A stretch of DNA of 64,000 bases from Aldrovandia affinis (GCA_029706075.1 JAINUG010000007.1:8371501-8435500), one strand, 5' to 3'; positions 12,371 through 24,033 are shown, numbered from the stretch's first letter. Numbers and translations: made by a program. Notes: generated by a model not told the origin, from the letters alone.

Positions 12371-13282
12371 CTGAACATATTCCATCCTCAAAGCCTTCAC
12401 CCTATCCTCATTTCTTTGGAAAGGCACCAAGTAAATCTGTTTCATTGTAAACTCAAAAGCAAGTGGATGCCCTGTGCACAGCTCTGTCAGTCCTTGGTGC
12501 AGGTGATGGCAGGAAAACCGTAGATCAAAATACAAGATTCACCGCGACACAAGGCTGAAAAAATTACTTATACTTTATTAAGAACGCGTTTCACAAAAGG
12601 CTTCTCTGAAGAAGCCTTTTGTGAAGTTTTTAGCTTAATAAAGTATAAGTAATTTTTTCAGCCTTGTGTCGCGGTGAATCTTGTATTTTGATCTACTGTT
12701 TCATTGTAACTTGATGCCTTCTCAAAATTCGCCCAATTGTTCTTAGGCTGATTGATGTTATGTCTTGGAAGACATGGAAGATTAGTTATCTGCCAGAATG
12801 TTTCATTGTATTTCGTTGATCCTTATGTCATTTCTTTGAACCGCCATGTCCACTAGGGCCCTCTCCTGCTGGGCAGACAGAAGATGGCCACGTCCTCCAC
12901 TTGGTGGTTTTCTTTCAATTCTGAAGTACAGTACAGATAAACAACAAGGATAATTCACACCCACACATTAGTAGTTATGAAATATACTGTAACACAGTCA
13001 GCAATATCATCAATATTACACTTCCTGTAATTTCAATATACAGTTAGAGTAAATTACAGGTACTGACTTACCGATTATCTTTCTTTAAAATTCTTATTAT
13101 AGATGCCACGGTTGACCTTTTTAGGTTTGGCTGAACAACCTTCCAGCTTGCGTTACTGTTAGACCTCTGTTTATAACATGGTCGATCACAGTGGCTCTAA
13201 TTTCATTGGACACAACAGCACATCTTCTGACTCCACGACCACGACCACGACCTTCATTACGAACCTCATCGGCCTGCTCCAT
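12371..13282 (-). pseudogene. IS630-like transposase copy 2, exons 1 and 2
   Basis: Exon 1 (13072-13282) reads MEQADEVRNEGRGRGRG, then SNEIRATVIDHVINRG, with donor GTAAGT. A one-base shift follows before VQPNLKRSTVASII. Exon 2 (12371-12920) follows TTCAG and begins IERKPPSGGRGH. It ends QIYLVPFQRNEDRVKALRME with donor GTATGT at 12370. Exon 2 is interrupted by a 245-bp insertion (12451-12695). The exon plan is the same as in copy 1, so these are the missing 5' exons of the gene whose DDE exon is at 6003-6606. Confidence 0.8.
12451..12695. mobile_element. Palindromic insertion with 14-bp target duplications
   Basis: CTGTTTCATTGTAA occurs at 12437-12450 and again at 12696-12709, and marks a target duplication. 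Inside, two identical 62-bp arms (12521-12582 and 12634-12695) face each other. Between them lies a perfect 15-bp hairpin, TTCACAAAAGGCTTC and its complement, around a TCTGAA loop. A long duplication suggests target-primed retrotransposition. The inverted half-copies and the GAAACGCGTT motif on the minus strand recall Penelope-like element ends. That family call is only an inference. Confidence 0.6.
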
Positions 13283-13796
13283 GTTGTCAGAAACTGCCAT
13301 TCAGGTTTCTAAGCAGCCTTTTATGTAGTGGTGAAGAGATTATCAATTGTGTTGCAGTGCTACTAACCTGGGCAGGCTTGTTGGAAGTAATGAGACATGA
13401 CTACAAACACCTGTTGAATTGATTTAGTGATCTGCATTTGTAGTAATGAGCATTTGAACATTGTTGTAATATTAGGTGGCTGTATTGTGAGAATAGAGCA
13501 TATGATTTAGAGTTTGGCAATTTGTATTAACAGTTTTGCACTTTGTATGTCAGCATAGAATGTAGTGTCTTAAGGTAAGAATTCTGCAAGTCAGTTTGGC
13601 ACTTTGCATTTTGTACATTGAAATTCTGCTGTGCAAAATGAGTCAAAGCAATTGTAAAAAACTGTAAATGTTTAGCTGAATACTAATTTGTGCTTGACAT
13701 CAGGTAACATCTGCTTTTAGTTCTTTGTTAAAAAAAGGGGGTTTTGGAAATGTTTTTATTCTAACAGTGTTTTTGTAACTCACATGAGCCACTTAA

Positions 13797-15314
13797 CCCC
13801 CTGAGGTCGGCTGGATCGGCGCCGATCCAAGCAGCAATACAAGTATATTACTATTTCTAACTTCGCGATATTTTATCATACACACGCGGCAAAAACATTG
13901 ACAGAAACCTTAGAATCGCGACTTTCCGATTTGAGCACTGGCAAATAATATGGGATTTTTAAAATTAGATTAATTAGACCAAAAGTAAACCTTGCATTTC
14001 ACTCTCTTTTTACCTGGTAGTAACGTCCCCTTCTATTGACATGGTAACTAGGTGCGAGTTTCGGGGGTGTGGGGAGGTGTGTGGGGGGGGCGTGGGGCCA
14101 TGTGTGAAAACGCCGCGTAAACACATAAACTGTCCCTACAATTTGAAGCAAGATTTTATACAGACATACAATTTTATTCAGGATGGAAAGATTTTCTGCG
14201 CTGCAGTGTTTGAGAGTATTGATGAAAGCGGCGAAGACAATAACTGACGAAGAGTAAGTAACTATATTTGATTTGCCATGTTATCAAATACGGATATATA
14301 TTCAATATATGAATTCGCGTCTTGTGACTACATATTCCGCGTGTTGCAACGTAACAAATAGCAATATGCACACAAGATCTATGGAATAATACTTTTCAAA
14401 CAGCCTAAAATGTTATTTATTTCGCTTGTTTTCAAATACTCGTGAAAATATATGAATTCCGCGTCTTGTGACGCCAAACATATTCCGCGTGTTAGTAACT
14501 TAATCTAAATCCCTAACGTTAGTAGATTAGTTGGTTAGTACTATACACATCTACCTAATATATACAAAGTGCAATCTAGAAAGTAAGAAGGAAGAAAACG
14601 ATATAATAAGCGAAGGCGGAAAAAACCCGAAAAGTATAAACTCCCGAAGTGCATGACAAGACAAGGTGTGGATCTCGAAATAAACGGAACAAGGACAGAC
14701 AGGGAGCAGAACGTGACAGAACAGGGAAAATGCAATACTGGATAAAGAATAATGAATAAGGACTGAATGAAAAATAAACAAAGACCAAAAAACAACAGAA
14801 CAGGAACTCAGAATATAACACTGATGGCCCAGTGAGATGGCCCATCTGACAGATCTTAGAGGTGTGGACAATGAATAATGAATATTCAGGTATTTAGCAT
14901 TTAGCCCTCCCACAGCCTGAAATAAATGTGACCAGTTCTGATAAAAACAGGTTTTTAGCTATTTAGATCTCAGATGTGCTAAACTGTTTTCACACCCTTA
15001 CATAACCAAGACCCTGATGAACAAACGCACATTGGCAAAACAATTCGTCACTATAGTTTAGTGTGTGCTTTCACAACTTTTGTGACAGCAGAAAAATTTA
15101 CTATTTTTAACTTGTGTGTTTGTAGATCTATTTACAAGCTGCATATGATACTGACCAAACTATTGATGGCATACAAATGTAGCTGTGATTGTCCTTCAAA
15201 TAAAAATATCAAACACTTTGGAGTAAGTGTGTGTTAAATTGATGAAATTGAGATAAATATCAGACCATGCCAAAATCAAAAAACATCTAAAAGCTTAGCA
15301 CGGACCTCAGAGGG
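13797..15314. mobile_element. piggyBac-type element, mostly non-coding
   Basis: Both ends are flanked by TTAA (13793-13796 and 15315-15318), the piggyBac target duplication. The tips are inverted: CCCCCTGAGGTC on the left, and the right end reads CCCTCTGAGGTC on the other strand. A subterminal palindrome GGATCGGCGCCGATCC lies at 13813-13828. On the plus strand ATGGAAAGATTTTC at 14183 opens a short frame, MERFSALQCLRVLMKAAKT, which ends in DEE just before a possible GTAAGT donor near 14253. It may be the leftover first exon of a transposase. No catalytic core is visible. Two near copies of a block with GAATTCGCGTCTTGTGAC lie at 14311 and 14453. Confidence 0.75.
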
Positions 15315-15318
15315 TTAA

Positions 15319-17570
15319 ACAAATAAGTAATGCAGACAGGTTCAAATGTATTTATCAAGACTCATAGTTCAAATAATTAAATTAAATAATTCAATACAGC
15401 TGCCCAAATCAGCTGTCTATCTGTTTAATCATCTATTGGGCCGATATTAACACACTTTTAACTATTTTGAATGAACAACTTTACGTAGTGCAAGCACTCC
15501 AACAGAACACTTCTCTCATACTGTATTCATAGCAGAGGTCAAAAGAATATTTGAATTCGGCATTCAGTTGATAGCTCAATCAAACATAGTAAAGTGACCA
15601 CTGGAATGAAAGTGGGAACTAAAATGACACATCCAGAAGGTTCCCAGCACCAGGAATAATCAGCCTATGTATATGTATTTTGACCGATGCAAAACTATGG
15701 GCCATTTTTGGAAAACCTGGTGGCTCTTTTCCTATCAACATTGCAGAGAATGCCATTGAGATGCAAACCTTGAAGAACTTGTGTAGCATGTAGTGTTGTA
15801 TGAATGTATGTATGACAAATGCTTCAGAACATTTCTGGAACACATATAATGCATTTGAGTGGAAGGTATCCCTAGCAATTCTATGACGAATTGCTGATCC
15901 AGCAATGACCGTTTCACATGACACTTCCAAAATCCCTTCAGAGGGGCAACGTATGCATGACAGCATGACAGCGAAGCCATCACTCAAGCCACAGAATGTC
16001 TCATAGCAACAATCTGATCTACCCCTCTTGTTTGGGGTAACCTTTCGCCTTAATGTTCTTTTTGACTGTTCATAAATTAGATAAACGCCACTGCAATCTG
16101 ACCATTGACCCCTGGAACACTTGTGAACAGCTTATTTGGACAGGGGTAATAGATGTTCCTCTGTAATGGGAGACTCCTGCCGTTCCACTTGTGTAACTTT
16201 CACTTCAGAGTCTCTTTTCCCATCAACAGTGTTTGAGAGATTTACTGCTTTTCTATCACATGTAGAGATTGTGTGGTGTGACCAGCCCAAGTGTGATTTC
16301 ACATGAATTATAATTATGAATTTGTTCACGTTATTTTGTCCGTTTACAGGAAACAATGTACAGTATGGCCTGTTTAATAACTGTCGCTCACTGTAAAACA
16401 AATATTAAAACAAATGTTTTCACAAAATAGTTGACCCTAGATTTCTGTGGCAGTCTGCATGCCTATACACACAATGTGATAGATAGACGAAGGTCTGACA
16501 TGCCAAAACTATATCTCAGCCAACATTATTGACTGCGCAATACTGCCCCCCTCTACCTGTCAGCGTAGGTTGGGTACTCCCAGGTGCCATGGTGATGGAG
16601 CTGAGCCCTATCACAGTCTGCTGCTTTACACCATTAATCTGAGCCCCGTGTGACCGCCCCACTTCTATCACATTCCACAGGGTCTGCTGCTGGGGGCTGT
16701 AACCTGACACCAGCCCCTCGAGCTCCACTACCACAACAGACATTCAGCCAGCACAGTCCTCTCAACTGGCCCACTCACAAGCCTCTCTCTCCTGTACTTG
16801 AGACAGAGAGACAGCTAGCACATCTCAGCTCATATACTTTGATGCTGCAGCACGGTTTAGAGAAAAGAATGGAAATTGACACCAGTGCAAAACCAGGAGA
16901 GTCTGGTTACCCACAATGTGGCAGGGGCTGCAGTGCACCATAATCAGACAAGAGGTTGACACATGCCAGCGATGTCACATATCCTGAAAACCTATGCTGC
17001 ACAGGATAAACTGATAAAAGTTCTGATAAACTAAAAATGGGTTCAGCTCCAGCCATGTCCACTGGGTGGCGCCAAAGCTCTCCAGTAAAATTTGAATGTA
17101 GAAAGATATAAAAGATGATGTTGGGATCCCCACAGATTTTGTACATGGTGCAGATACCACGTGTAAAATGTACTGACATTTAAATTTAGCCTTAATTGAT
17201 GAATGACAACATATATTTGGACTAATGTAATTTAGAGCTTGTAAATTGTATTAAAGAGTTGTGTGATCAATGCATTTGCTAACAGGAACGCATATAGCAC
17301 AGAGAGAAATATAAACATTTTAATGTAGTCATCATACATGAGATTGGAAACACAGTCAAGGTTGGATAATTTCTCAATAATTCCAATATGTTTTAAAAGG
17401 GTCATAAAGGAGGAATCAGAAATGTTTTGCATCATTGATTTCTGACTTACCCACGATGTTGTTGATCAGTCCAGGCAGCGTTCATATTCCCATGATTTCA
17501 TGAGATAGTCAGTTTTCTTTCCTAGCATTAGCCACCATAGCCACAATGAATGAGAGCGGATAGGGCAGCA
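15319..17570. other. Unassigned intergenic DNA
   Basis: No gene recognised. Minus-strand open frames at 15619-15987 (122 codons) and 16516-16743 (75 codons) have no recognisable domain, no splice support and ordinary composition. I do not call them genes. Confidence 0.5.
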
Positions 17571-17876
17571 TTCAGCACATAGGCCGCAGAACCGGTATGG
17601 CCAGTAGGGCCGTGGCCATACCTACTTTGGTGTGCATCAAACATCAAACATTGTGTAAAAATTCAAAATCTATCAGCAAATACATTACGTTCTTAATGTA
17701 TTGCACTTTTGTGCGCTTCCCGGGCTAATTTCCACTAGCTGTAAGCCTACGTACAGTACTAGCCTATCACAAGCAACAAACTCTGTGTCCTAATGATTGA
17801 CTGGTTATTTGTGTCATGTGAGCTTAAATAAATAACAATAATAAATAAAGTAATGCGTTACGAGACGTGGCTTCGG

Positions 17877-18571
17877 TATCGAACGCCAGACAGCTCATAA
17901 TCCATACACGTATTCTTATCATGATACACGTATGTTTTATGATACGTGAATTGTTTTTTATCTCGTCATACATCCGTATGATCCAATCAGATAGCAGATT
18001 TGGATACGCGTATGCTTAGTAATTTCTGTGTATGTGTCACCACCACATAATAGTGACAAACTATGACAGTAACACTAACCTCTGGTTTGTCATCTGTAAC
18101 ATGCATTCACGTAGTAGTGACTAATAGTGAAATCACCGTTTTTCACGAAACTGGTAGCATAAGCATTCAGTTCTTCCACGATATATTCAAGAATGGCGTC
18201 GAGACCTGACCTGTAGAGATGCAATTGTCCAATGCACGCACATTAGTATGTGGACACCCAATTTTTTAAGTGTCCGAATAGGCCTACTTTTAGCCCCTTA
18301 AGTTCCAGAGAAGGGAACTCTTAACGCTACAGCATACAATAACATTCTAGACGATTGCTTCCAACTTTGTTGCAACAGTTTGGGGAATGCCCTTTTCTGA
18401 ACAGAACATACCTACAAAATGTGTGTGATGGCGTCATAAAAAACCGTGTATCGATACACGTATCATAAAACATAGCCTACGTGTAACATAGCAATGCGTG
18501 TATTCATTTAATACATGTAGCCTATCATAAAACAATACGTGTATGGATTATGAGCTGTCTGGCGTTCGATA
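17877..18571. mobile_element. Non-autonomous DNA transposon with about 80-bp inverted repeats
   Basis: The left end begins TATCGAACGCCAGACAGC and continues TCATAATCCATACACGTATT. The right end is its reverse complement and stays alike for roughly 80 bp, through TTTTATGATA and ATACACG motifs. Flanks CTTCGG (left) and CTTAGG (right) may be a decayed target duplication. The 695-bp body has no transposase of its own but contains a Tc1 fragment. The superfamily is not determined. Confidence 0.75.
18240..18405 (+). mobile_element. Tc1-like transposon fragment
   Basis: The piece joins a Tc1 end motif (GTATGTGGACACCC near 18248) to a mid-transposase stretch. That stretch includes CTTAACGCTACAGCATACAA, then ATTCTAGACGATT and GCAACAGTTTGGGGAA. 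These words match the common fish Tc1 transposase region just before the second catalytic Asp. The sequence between them is deleted. It lies inside the 17877-18571 element. Confidence 0.75.
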
Positions 18572-18849
18572 CTTAGGGGGGCAACGTCACGTCATTCTTC
18601 TAACACACTTTTTCAACAACCTTAATTTATCAAGAGATTGGTTTTAACAAAAACCAGCATACACAGTGGGTCCCCAGGAACGAGGTTGGGAACCGCTGGT
18701 TTACGTCTGAATGTCGTCATTCCTATGCATGGGGTGTTATCAAAATCTATGGGCATTACCGATGGATTTTGCACCACAACAGCGGTTGTTTAGTTTTGAT
18801 TAGAATGGTTTTGAAATTCGCATCCGTTGTCACTAGGGTGTATTATAAC

Positions 18850-18941
18850 CAGGGGTGCACATAAATTGGTACGTTTTTGGTTACGCAATTAACGTTTGAG
18901 GACGCGAATGCGTACTGGCGTACCACTTATGTGCGCCCCTG
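18850..18941. mobile_element. 92-bp hAT-type miniature element
   Basis: The tips CAGGGGTGCACATAA and, inverted, CAGGGGCGCACATAA bound the element. The flanks ATTATAAC (18842-18849) and ATTATAAT (18942-18949) form an 8-bp target duplication with one mismatch. A 42-bp block (18882-18923) recurs without change at 57147-57188. Confidence 0.8.
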
Positions 18942-18949
18942 ATTATAAT

Positions 18950-21465
18950 ACACGTTTTTGTATTATAACTGTCACTTTGAGGACTACTAGCCTACATGAA
19001 GTCTGATTTGAGAATATTTTCTCAATTCTGATTTTAACCACTAGAGGGAGTAAATGTCTAAATGTTGCAATCTATCCAACAATCTAGCGGACCAGTTGAT
19101 TCGGTAAACCGCTAATAATACACATTTCAGCACTGGATTAAAAGGCTTCTCCATAAGACTCACAAAGTTCACTCTGTAAACTCACCACATGTGGATTTTT
19201 TTTACATTTCTGTGTGTTACTGGAGAACCCGCACTGTTCAGCAGTATGCCATTAAAAACAACCATAACCCGTTTTGCTTATTTTTAAGTACCGGCCTTTC
19301 CCACCATGCTTATTTTTGATTGACAGGGTCAGTACAACTGTCAGCCCCGGTCCTCACACATTAAAACGATAGTTAAAACTGAACTTTTAATCAACTCGAG
19401 CACTGCTTAAAATAGCGGAATGGACCGACTGCTATTCAGTTATCAAAATACATCCAAGTAGTGGTGAAATCATATTTAGATGTGGTACAGAGTTGTGAAT
19501 TTGAATGCCATTGTTTGTAAATACTATAGGATTAAACAGACAAACTTATTGACGAAACACTCATCCTTCAATATTTTCAATATGAAAGGGTTCCAATTGT
19601 ATAATTGTTACTTGGACGAAGTTATTTTTATCAACCGGTAAAATATGTACCTACAATGCAAACACGATGCACTGTTTTTCAAAGATGCTATCGCCAATGG
19701 GAATACATTTTGTTTGTTTCCAAAGTATTACAATATTTAAATAACTATGATAATGCAAACCTTTACCCTCCCAAATAACAGTATAGTTCGAATGTCTTTC
19801 CCCTTGTTTAGGTAACATAAACCAATCATGTTTAACCACATGACTCTATAGTTGCCTCAAAGCATGTAATACCAAAAAATAACATACAAACCCAGTTTAG
19901 GATATATAGCAATTCTTCCACTCTGGAATATACTTCTTGTATGTATTCAAAAGTTGACAGTATTGCATTTATGTGGTTTTCATTGATACTGTTTTCTTCT
20001 ACAATCCAATCAAAACTACATAGGCCATATAATAGCTAAGTAGGCTACTAATGGTTCTTGATAGCTTTTTGCCAAAATACCAAATACATGGTATACTGTA
20101 TTGTCATTAAAACACATTTATCAGCTGAGATATAATAATAAGGGTGGGGAAATTAAACCACATAACTGTAACAGTAAACAAGCACAATACATTTGGCTGT
20201 TTAAAAACAAATATATGTGATGTACTTACTCAGCCACTCTCACGGATCCTGGAGATGCAGCAGGATTCAGGTAGAATGGATATACCTGGATGGGTGTTTC
20301 TATGTTTCTGTACATGTCTAAGTTCATGTTATAACAACAATCTGTCAGATTCCTGTTTTCAGCACTGAAAGATCATTTCTTTAATGTGCACAGGCTTGGT
20401 TTCCCCATCTCCTGGGTTAATTCATTGGGAAATTGGCAACTGTTCTGTACTGTACTGTACTGACCTGGGTCTGTGAAACCTCTTGTAAATGTTATGCACT
20501 ATTTTCCAACATCCAAGCTAATCCCACTGTCATTTAATGTCACTGGCACATGTTCAAATATGTATTTTCAGTACTGAGTATGGGTTACCATGCAACACCA
20601 CTACCAACAACTTACAGTTTTCATGAGAACAAACACTTTTAACTACAAAACTACTACTACTACCACTATGAGTGCTTTCAAAGAGAAGATCGAGTTGGTT
20701 TCCCCAAAAGGCGTGACCTCCTCACTCGCTCGCCAGCGGCAGGAATGCTGGCGTTGAGAAAGTCCAGTGTCCAGGCTGAAAAGAATAGCCACTTGAGGAG
20801 GGGAATTTTAAAAGCCATTTAAATCAAAGCTAATTCCCGTCACTTTGTTCCTCTCTTACCTCGGCGGGATGAATTATTGTGCCCCTGCATTTAACACAAA
20901 TACAGCTGCAGTGGATAGGGAGTTGAGTCACTCTCTGTGCTCTGGCCCAGCTCTCTCCAGATGCCGAACTTCAACAATTAGGCATATTTTTAAGAGGCTG
21001 GGCAAGGTGTGCCAGAGAACCTCACCCGCTCTTCTCTGAGCCACAATCACCACCTGCATTTTAAAGACCCTATGTCATCTTGTCCGTGTTTGTTTTCTTT
21101 TGTCAAGAGTATTTAATGTCAAAAGAGCTTGTGCTTATATCAGTTTATCTCTTTACCAGACAGATTTGTAGCAAAGTCAAAGTTTAAAAAGGAACTGCAC
21201 AAAAAAAGGCGGGAGTAGGAATTATGGCACTCAAGCTTTGCCCTCAAGTATTTCCCTTGAGTAGTGGCAATAAAACAGACAGGTAACATGTAAACCAATC
21301 AAGACACCGTTCAAGAGAGGTTTTGCTAATCAAATAAATCACAAGGTATTAAAGTCATGCTGTCTCGAGTCATTCTTTGAGGGAAGTTGCATACCATTGC
21401 ACAATACATTTAAAACAAATTATAGCATGACTGCAAATCTGATGCAACTGTTTTTGTCTACATGG
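18950..21465. other. Unassigned intergenic DNA
   Basis: AT-rich DNA with no recognisable gene or bounded transposon. A GTACTGTACTGTACTG run lies near 20448. A short GC-richer patch lies around 20700-21050 without coding signal. Confidence 0.5.
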
Positions 21466-21473
21466 GTTCTATA

Positions 21474-21805
21474 CAGGGCCGGATCTCTGCATAGGCTGAC
21501 AAATGTCACATGGAGCCTGGAATTATGGGGGAAATATTAATATTAATATTATTTTGTAATATATATATATATATATATATTTATTTTTTCATATTTCATA
21601 TTACACTTACACGCCTAGTAAATATATGTTCATCACACAGGATCATTATTGTTATTAGTAGTAGTAGTCATAAAAAATAAACAACGCAAATTAAATCATA
21701 TCTCCAATCTAATGCTAAATCTAAGAACTCCATCTCCCAGAATGCCATGCCGAGGGGCCCAAAACGGATGCGGGGCCTAGGGCCTATGAACGTCAAGATT
21801 CCCTG
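21474..21805. mobile_element. Non-autonomous hAT element, 332 bp
   Basis: It starts CAGGGCCGGATCTC and ends in GATTCCCTG. It is flanked by a perfect 8-bp target duplication GTTCTATA (21466-21473 and 21806-21813). The inside holds a TA-repeat run (21558-21580) and no coding frame. Confidence 0.85.
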
Positions 21806-21851
21806 GTTCTATAGCCACTACCTGGAATACCTATTTCAAGTACACTGAATG

Positions 21852-23100
21852 CAGTGGTGGGCCGTCAGGGCCTGCAAGGCCTTCTCTGCTGGCCTAAAAA
21901 ATATCTGAATCACAGACTGATGTTAATTATATTTTGTCCATGAATACTTATTAAATAATTCCAAATGGTCTGTCTGCTTCCTTTCATAGCTTTTCCCCTG
22001 GTTGCGCTGCTTCCAGACGTGTATTTTCATATTAAAGCATTTAACCAATCACATTTCAGCCACCATTTGTTGCCAGGGTCAAAAAAATCTGCCTGGAGGC
22101 CTTCACAATCAGTTCTGCGGGCCCTGTAGCATAAAATAAGTGTCGATCAAACTGTTGCTTCAACCAATCAGATTTTGAGTTGGCGACACTAAGGCCCTCT
22201 AGCAGGCGTACGGTAACGTCAGCGTATTCACACCCTTTGATTGGATAGTCAGAGAGCGTACTCGTCATAGCTATCAAACTGCATCTGTAGCGATCTGCAC
22301 AAGCTAAAATATATTTGTGTCGATTTAATAGCTGTTTTTTTCAACCCGCAATGGCTGACAGAGGAGAAGAAATTGATTTGGTCGCAGATATACTTAGAAA
22401 GCCATTTTCAAGACGGACTTTTCAAGAAAAGCTGGACATCGTGACAAAAGGTCGGCCAACTCCGAAGCTAGCAAACCTGTCCCAGCCAGGGAAAGGGTTT
22501 ATCCGCCACTTTCAATTCAGTAACTACGAGCAGTACCCTTGGCTCACAGCCTCAGAAGAGCACTGCAAATTGTATTGCTGGACAGAAATACGACTGAACA
22601 GACTCGACTTTCAGCATTAGCCTCCATGGCGATAGAAAAGGACTTGTTGTTGGAACTGAAACACACAGATAACCTGTACAACAGACTAATTGAACTCTTC
22701 TTAAGGAAAGAAAGGAGGATGGATTTTGTGTACAAATTATCAAAAGTTTTGGTGAGTATAATGAATTTTATTTACATTTTTTTTTATTTTTGTCATTTTA
22801 TTAGGTTGATATTGATGCTTCTGCTGATGCTGATAATATTGATGATGTATGTGGCGCAGCTGTGGCTGCAGTGAAAGGAGACTTGTTGAATTGTGTTAAT
22901 TGGGTTTCTTACTTTAGTAATGGCATTCATTCTCGCTACATGAGACACCTGTCTGTGATGCAACGCCCTGTTATACTGCGTTTCTGTATAATATTGATGG
23001 TTTCTATAACCGTGCCATCATAATGATGGTATTGAGAGGTGGAATAATTCAGGTAGGACACCACTGAAAGCCTAGGTGTGAAATGCACAGCCCGCTACTG
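21852..23100 (+). mobile_element. hAT element with ZMYM1-like transposase, internally deleted
   Basis: The left tip is CAGTGGTGGGCCGTC. The right tip, inverted, is CAGTAGCGGGCTGTGC. A transposase remnant lies inside on the plus strand. The target duplication is unclear: flanks ACTGAATG and CTGAACTG agree only loosely. Confidence 0.7.
22351..22751 (+). pseudogene. ZMYM1-like hAT transposase, N- and C-terminal ends fused by deletion
   Basis: The frame starts MADRGEEIDLVADILRKPFS and runs through QEKLDIVTKGRPTPKLANLS, then QFSNYEQYPWLTAS..KLYCW. This is the head of the TTF-type zinc finger found in hAT/ZMYM1-like proteins. Right after this, a different frame reads RNTTEQTRLSALASMAIEKD and LFLRKERRMDF. 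That is the C-terminal dimerisation end of the same family. The central catalytic domain is missing, so the two ends sit next to each other in different frames around 22560. A GTGAGT donor follows at 22752. The product cannot work as a transposase. Confidence 0.7.
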
Positions 23101-23617
23101 CTGAACTGGCTACTGAACACTGAACATGTACTGATTGGTAGTGAGGAACAAAGACATGTATAATACAGAAAGCTTCATTAAGCGAGTGTAGTCGTGCAAG
23201 TCACGACTTCATAAAATAATGGATATGCTTGACAACATTTTTATTTTGTGCTTAATTGCAGCTGGAAGGTAATTCTAGCTACCTGATAGGGCAGGTTATG
23301 CAGACACCAAAGTATATCCACCACTGTTGAAACATAATTTGAGTGATTTGTCATTTTGGTTTCCTTGTTTTGTTAGAAATATGGTAATGATTATTTTCAA
23401 AAAACATTTGCTTTTACTCCTCCTAATTTATCCTTTAATTTTAAAAAATAAGGCAAATATCAGATGATTGCTGTCTCAAAGTTCCATAGTTGCAGGATGA
23501 CACACTGACAGGCCCAAAGTGCTCTCACGGGCTCAATGAGCGCATGCTGCTTGGGTTCTACTGCTTCATTAAAATGCTTGCACAACCATGGGCATATATA
23601 TATTTTTTTCTTTTAAA
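23101..23617. other. Unassigned spacer
   Basis: No gene or bounded repeat recognised. A short TATATATA run precedes the SINE target site. Confidence 0.5.
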
Positions 23618-23628
23618 AAAGTACTCCC

Positions 23629-24022
23629 GGGCCTGGCGGATGGCGCAGCGGTCTAACACACCACGCTTCGGAGTGGTGTGCGCTGCATCAGGGACGCGGA
23701 TCGAAACCCGCGTCTCTACCAGACCGGCCCTGGTCGTCAGCCCGATCGGAGGCGGCATTTGGCTGTCCGCCTCCGGGGGAGGGGGGAGGGAGAGCCGGCA
23801 CGAGTTTGTCGAGGAGAAGGTTAAGGAGTCCGTGGAAGATTTCCCGTCTCGAAAGAGGCGGGAACACTCAACCAGGAATGTGTGTCTCGATCCCGGAGGA
23901 TGGGCGACGGACTCATGAGGGTGGGGAATTGAAGTAAATAGAGGGTTTAATTGGCAACCAAATTGGGAGAAAAACGGGGAAAAAATCTGAAATAAATAAA
24001 AAATAAAAATAAAAATAAAAAT
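23629..24022 (+). mobile_element. tRNA-derived SINE, full length, 11-bp target duplication
   Basis: The head has an A box TGGCGCAGCGG and a B box GGATCGAAACC at the usual spacing for a Pol III promoter. The body includes GATCGGAGGCGGCATTTGGC and a G-rich run. The 3' end is an AATAAA-type simple repeat. AAAGTACTCCC stands on both sides (23618-23628 and 24023-24033), so insertion was by target-primed reverse transcription. A 5'-shortened relative lies at 51088-51396. Confidence 0.88.
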
Positions 24023-24033
24023 AAAGTACTCCC

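Larger units (their letters stand above)
5204..13664 (-). mobile_element. IS630/Tc1-mariner-type DNA transposon, copy 2, split by later insertions
   Basis: The left end reads TA then CAGTTTTTTATGATTGC, and then a TTTGACTCATTTTGCACA stretch. The right end, reverse complemented, reads CAGTTTTTTACAATTGC and the same TTTGACTCATTTTGCACA stretch, again flanked by TA (13665-13666). The repeats stay similar for more than 50 bp. Transposase exon 3 is at the left and exons 1 and 2 are at the right. The gap between exons 2 and 3 (one intron) now holds a 5.3-kb Gypsy element plus hAT-like pieces. Exon 2 also holds a palindromic insert. Without the inserts the element would be about 3 kb, like copy 1. Confidence 0.85.

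Noticed and set aside
14551-14913. Minus-strand 120-codon hydrophobic frame
   Set aside because: It lies within the piggyBac-type shell in purine-rich DNA. The hydrophobicity follows from base composition, and no domain was recognised.
15619-15987. Minus-strand 122-codon frame
   Set aside because: No family resemblance, start context or splice support that I can see.
16516-16743. Minus-strand 75-codon frame
   Set aside because: Short, with no recognisable domain.
18661-18705. hAT-like tip (AGCGGTTCCCAACCTCG on the minus strand)
   Set aside because: No matching second tip or 8-bp duplication was found, so no element can be bounded.
23490-23918. 142-codon plus-strand frame
   Set aside because: It runs through the tRNA-derived SINE and is an accident of its GC-rich body.
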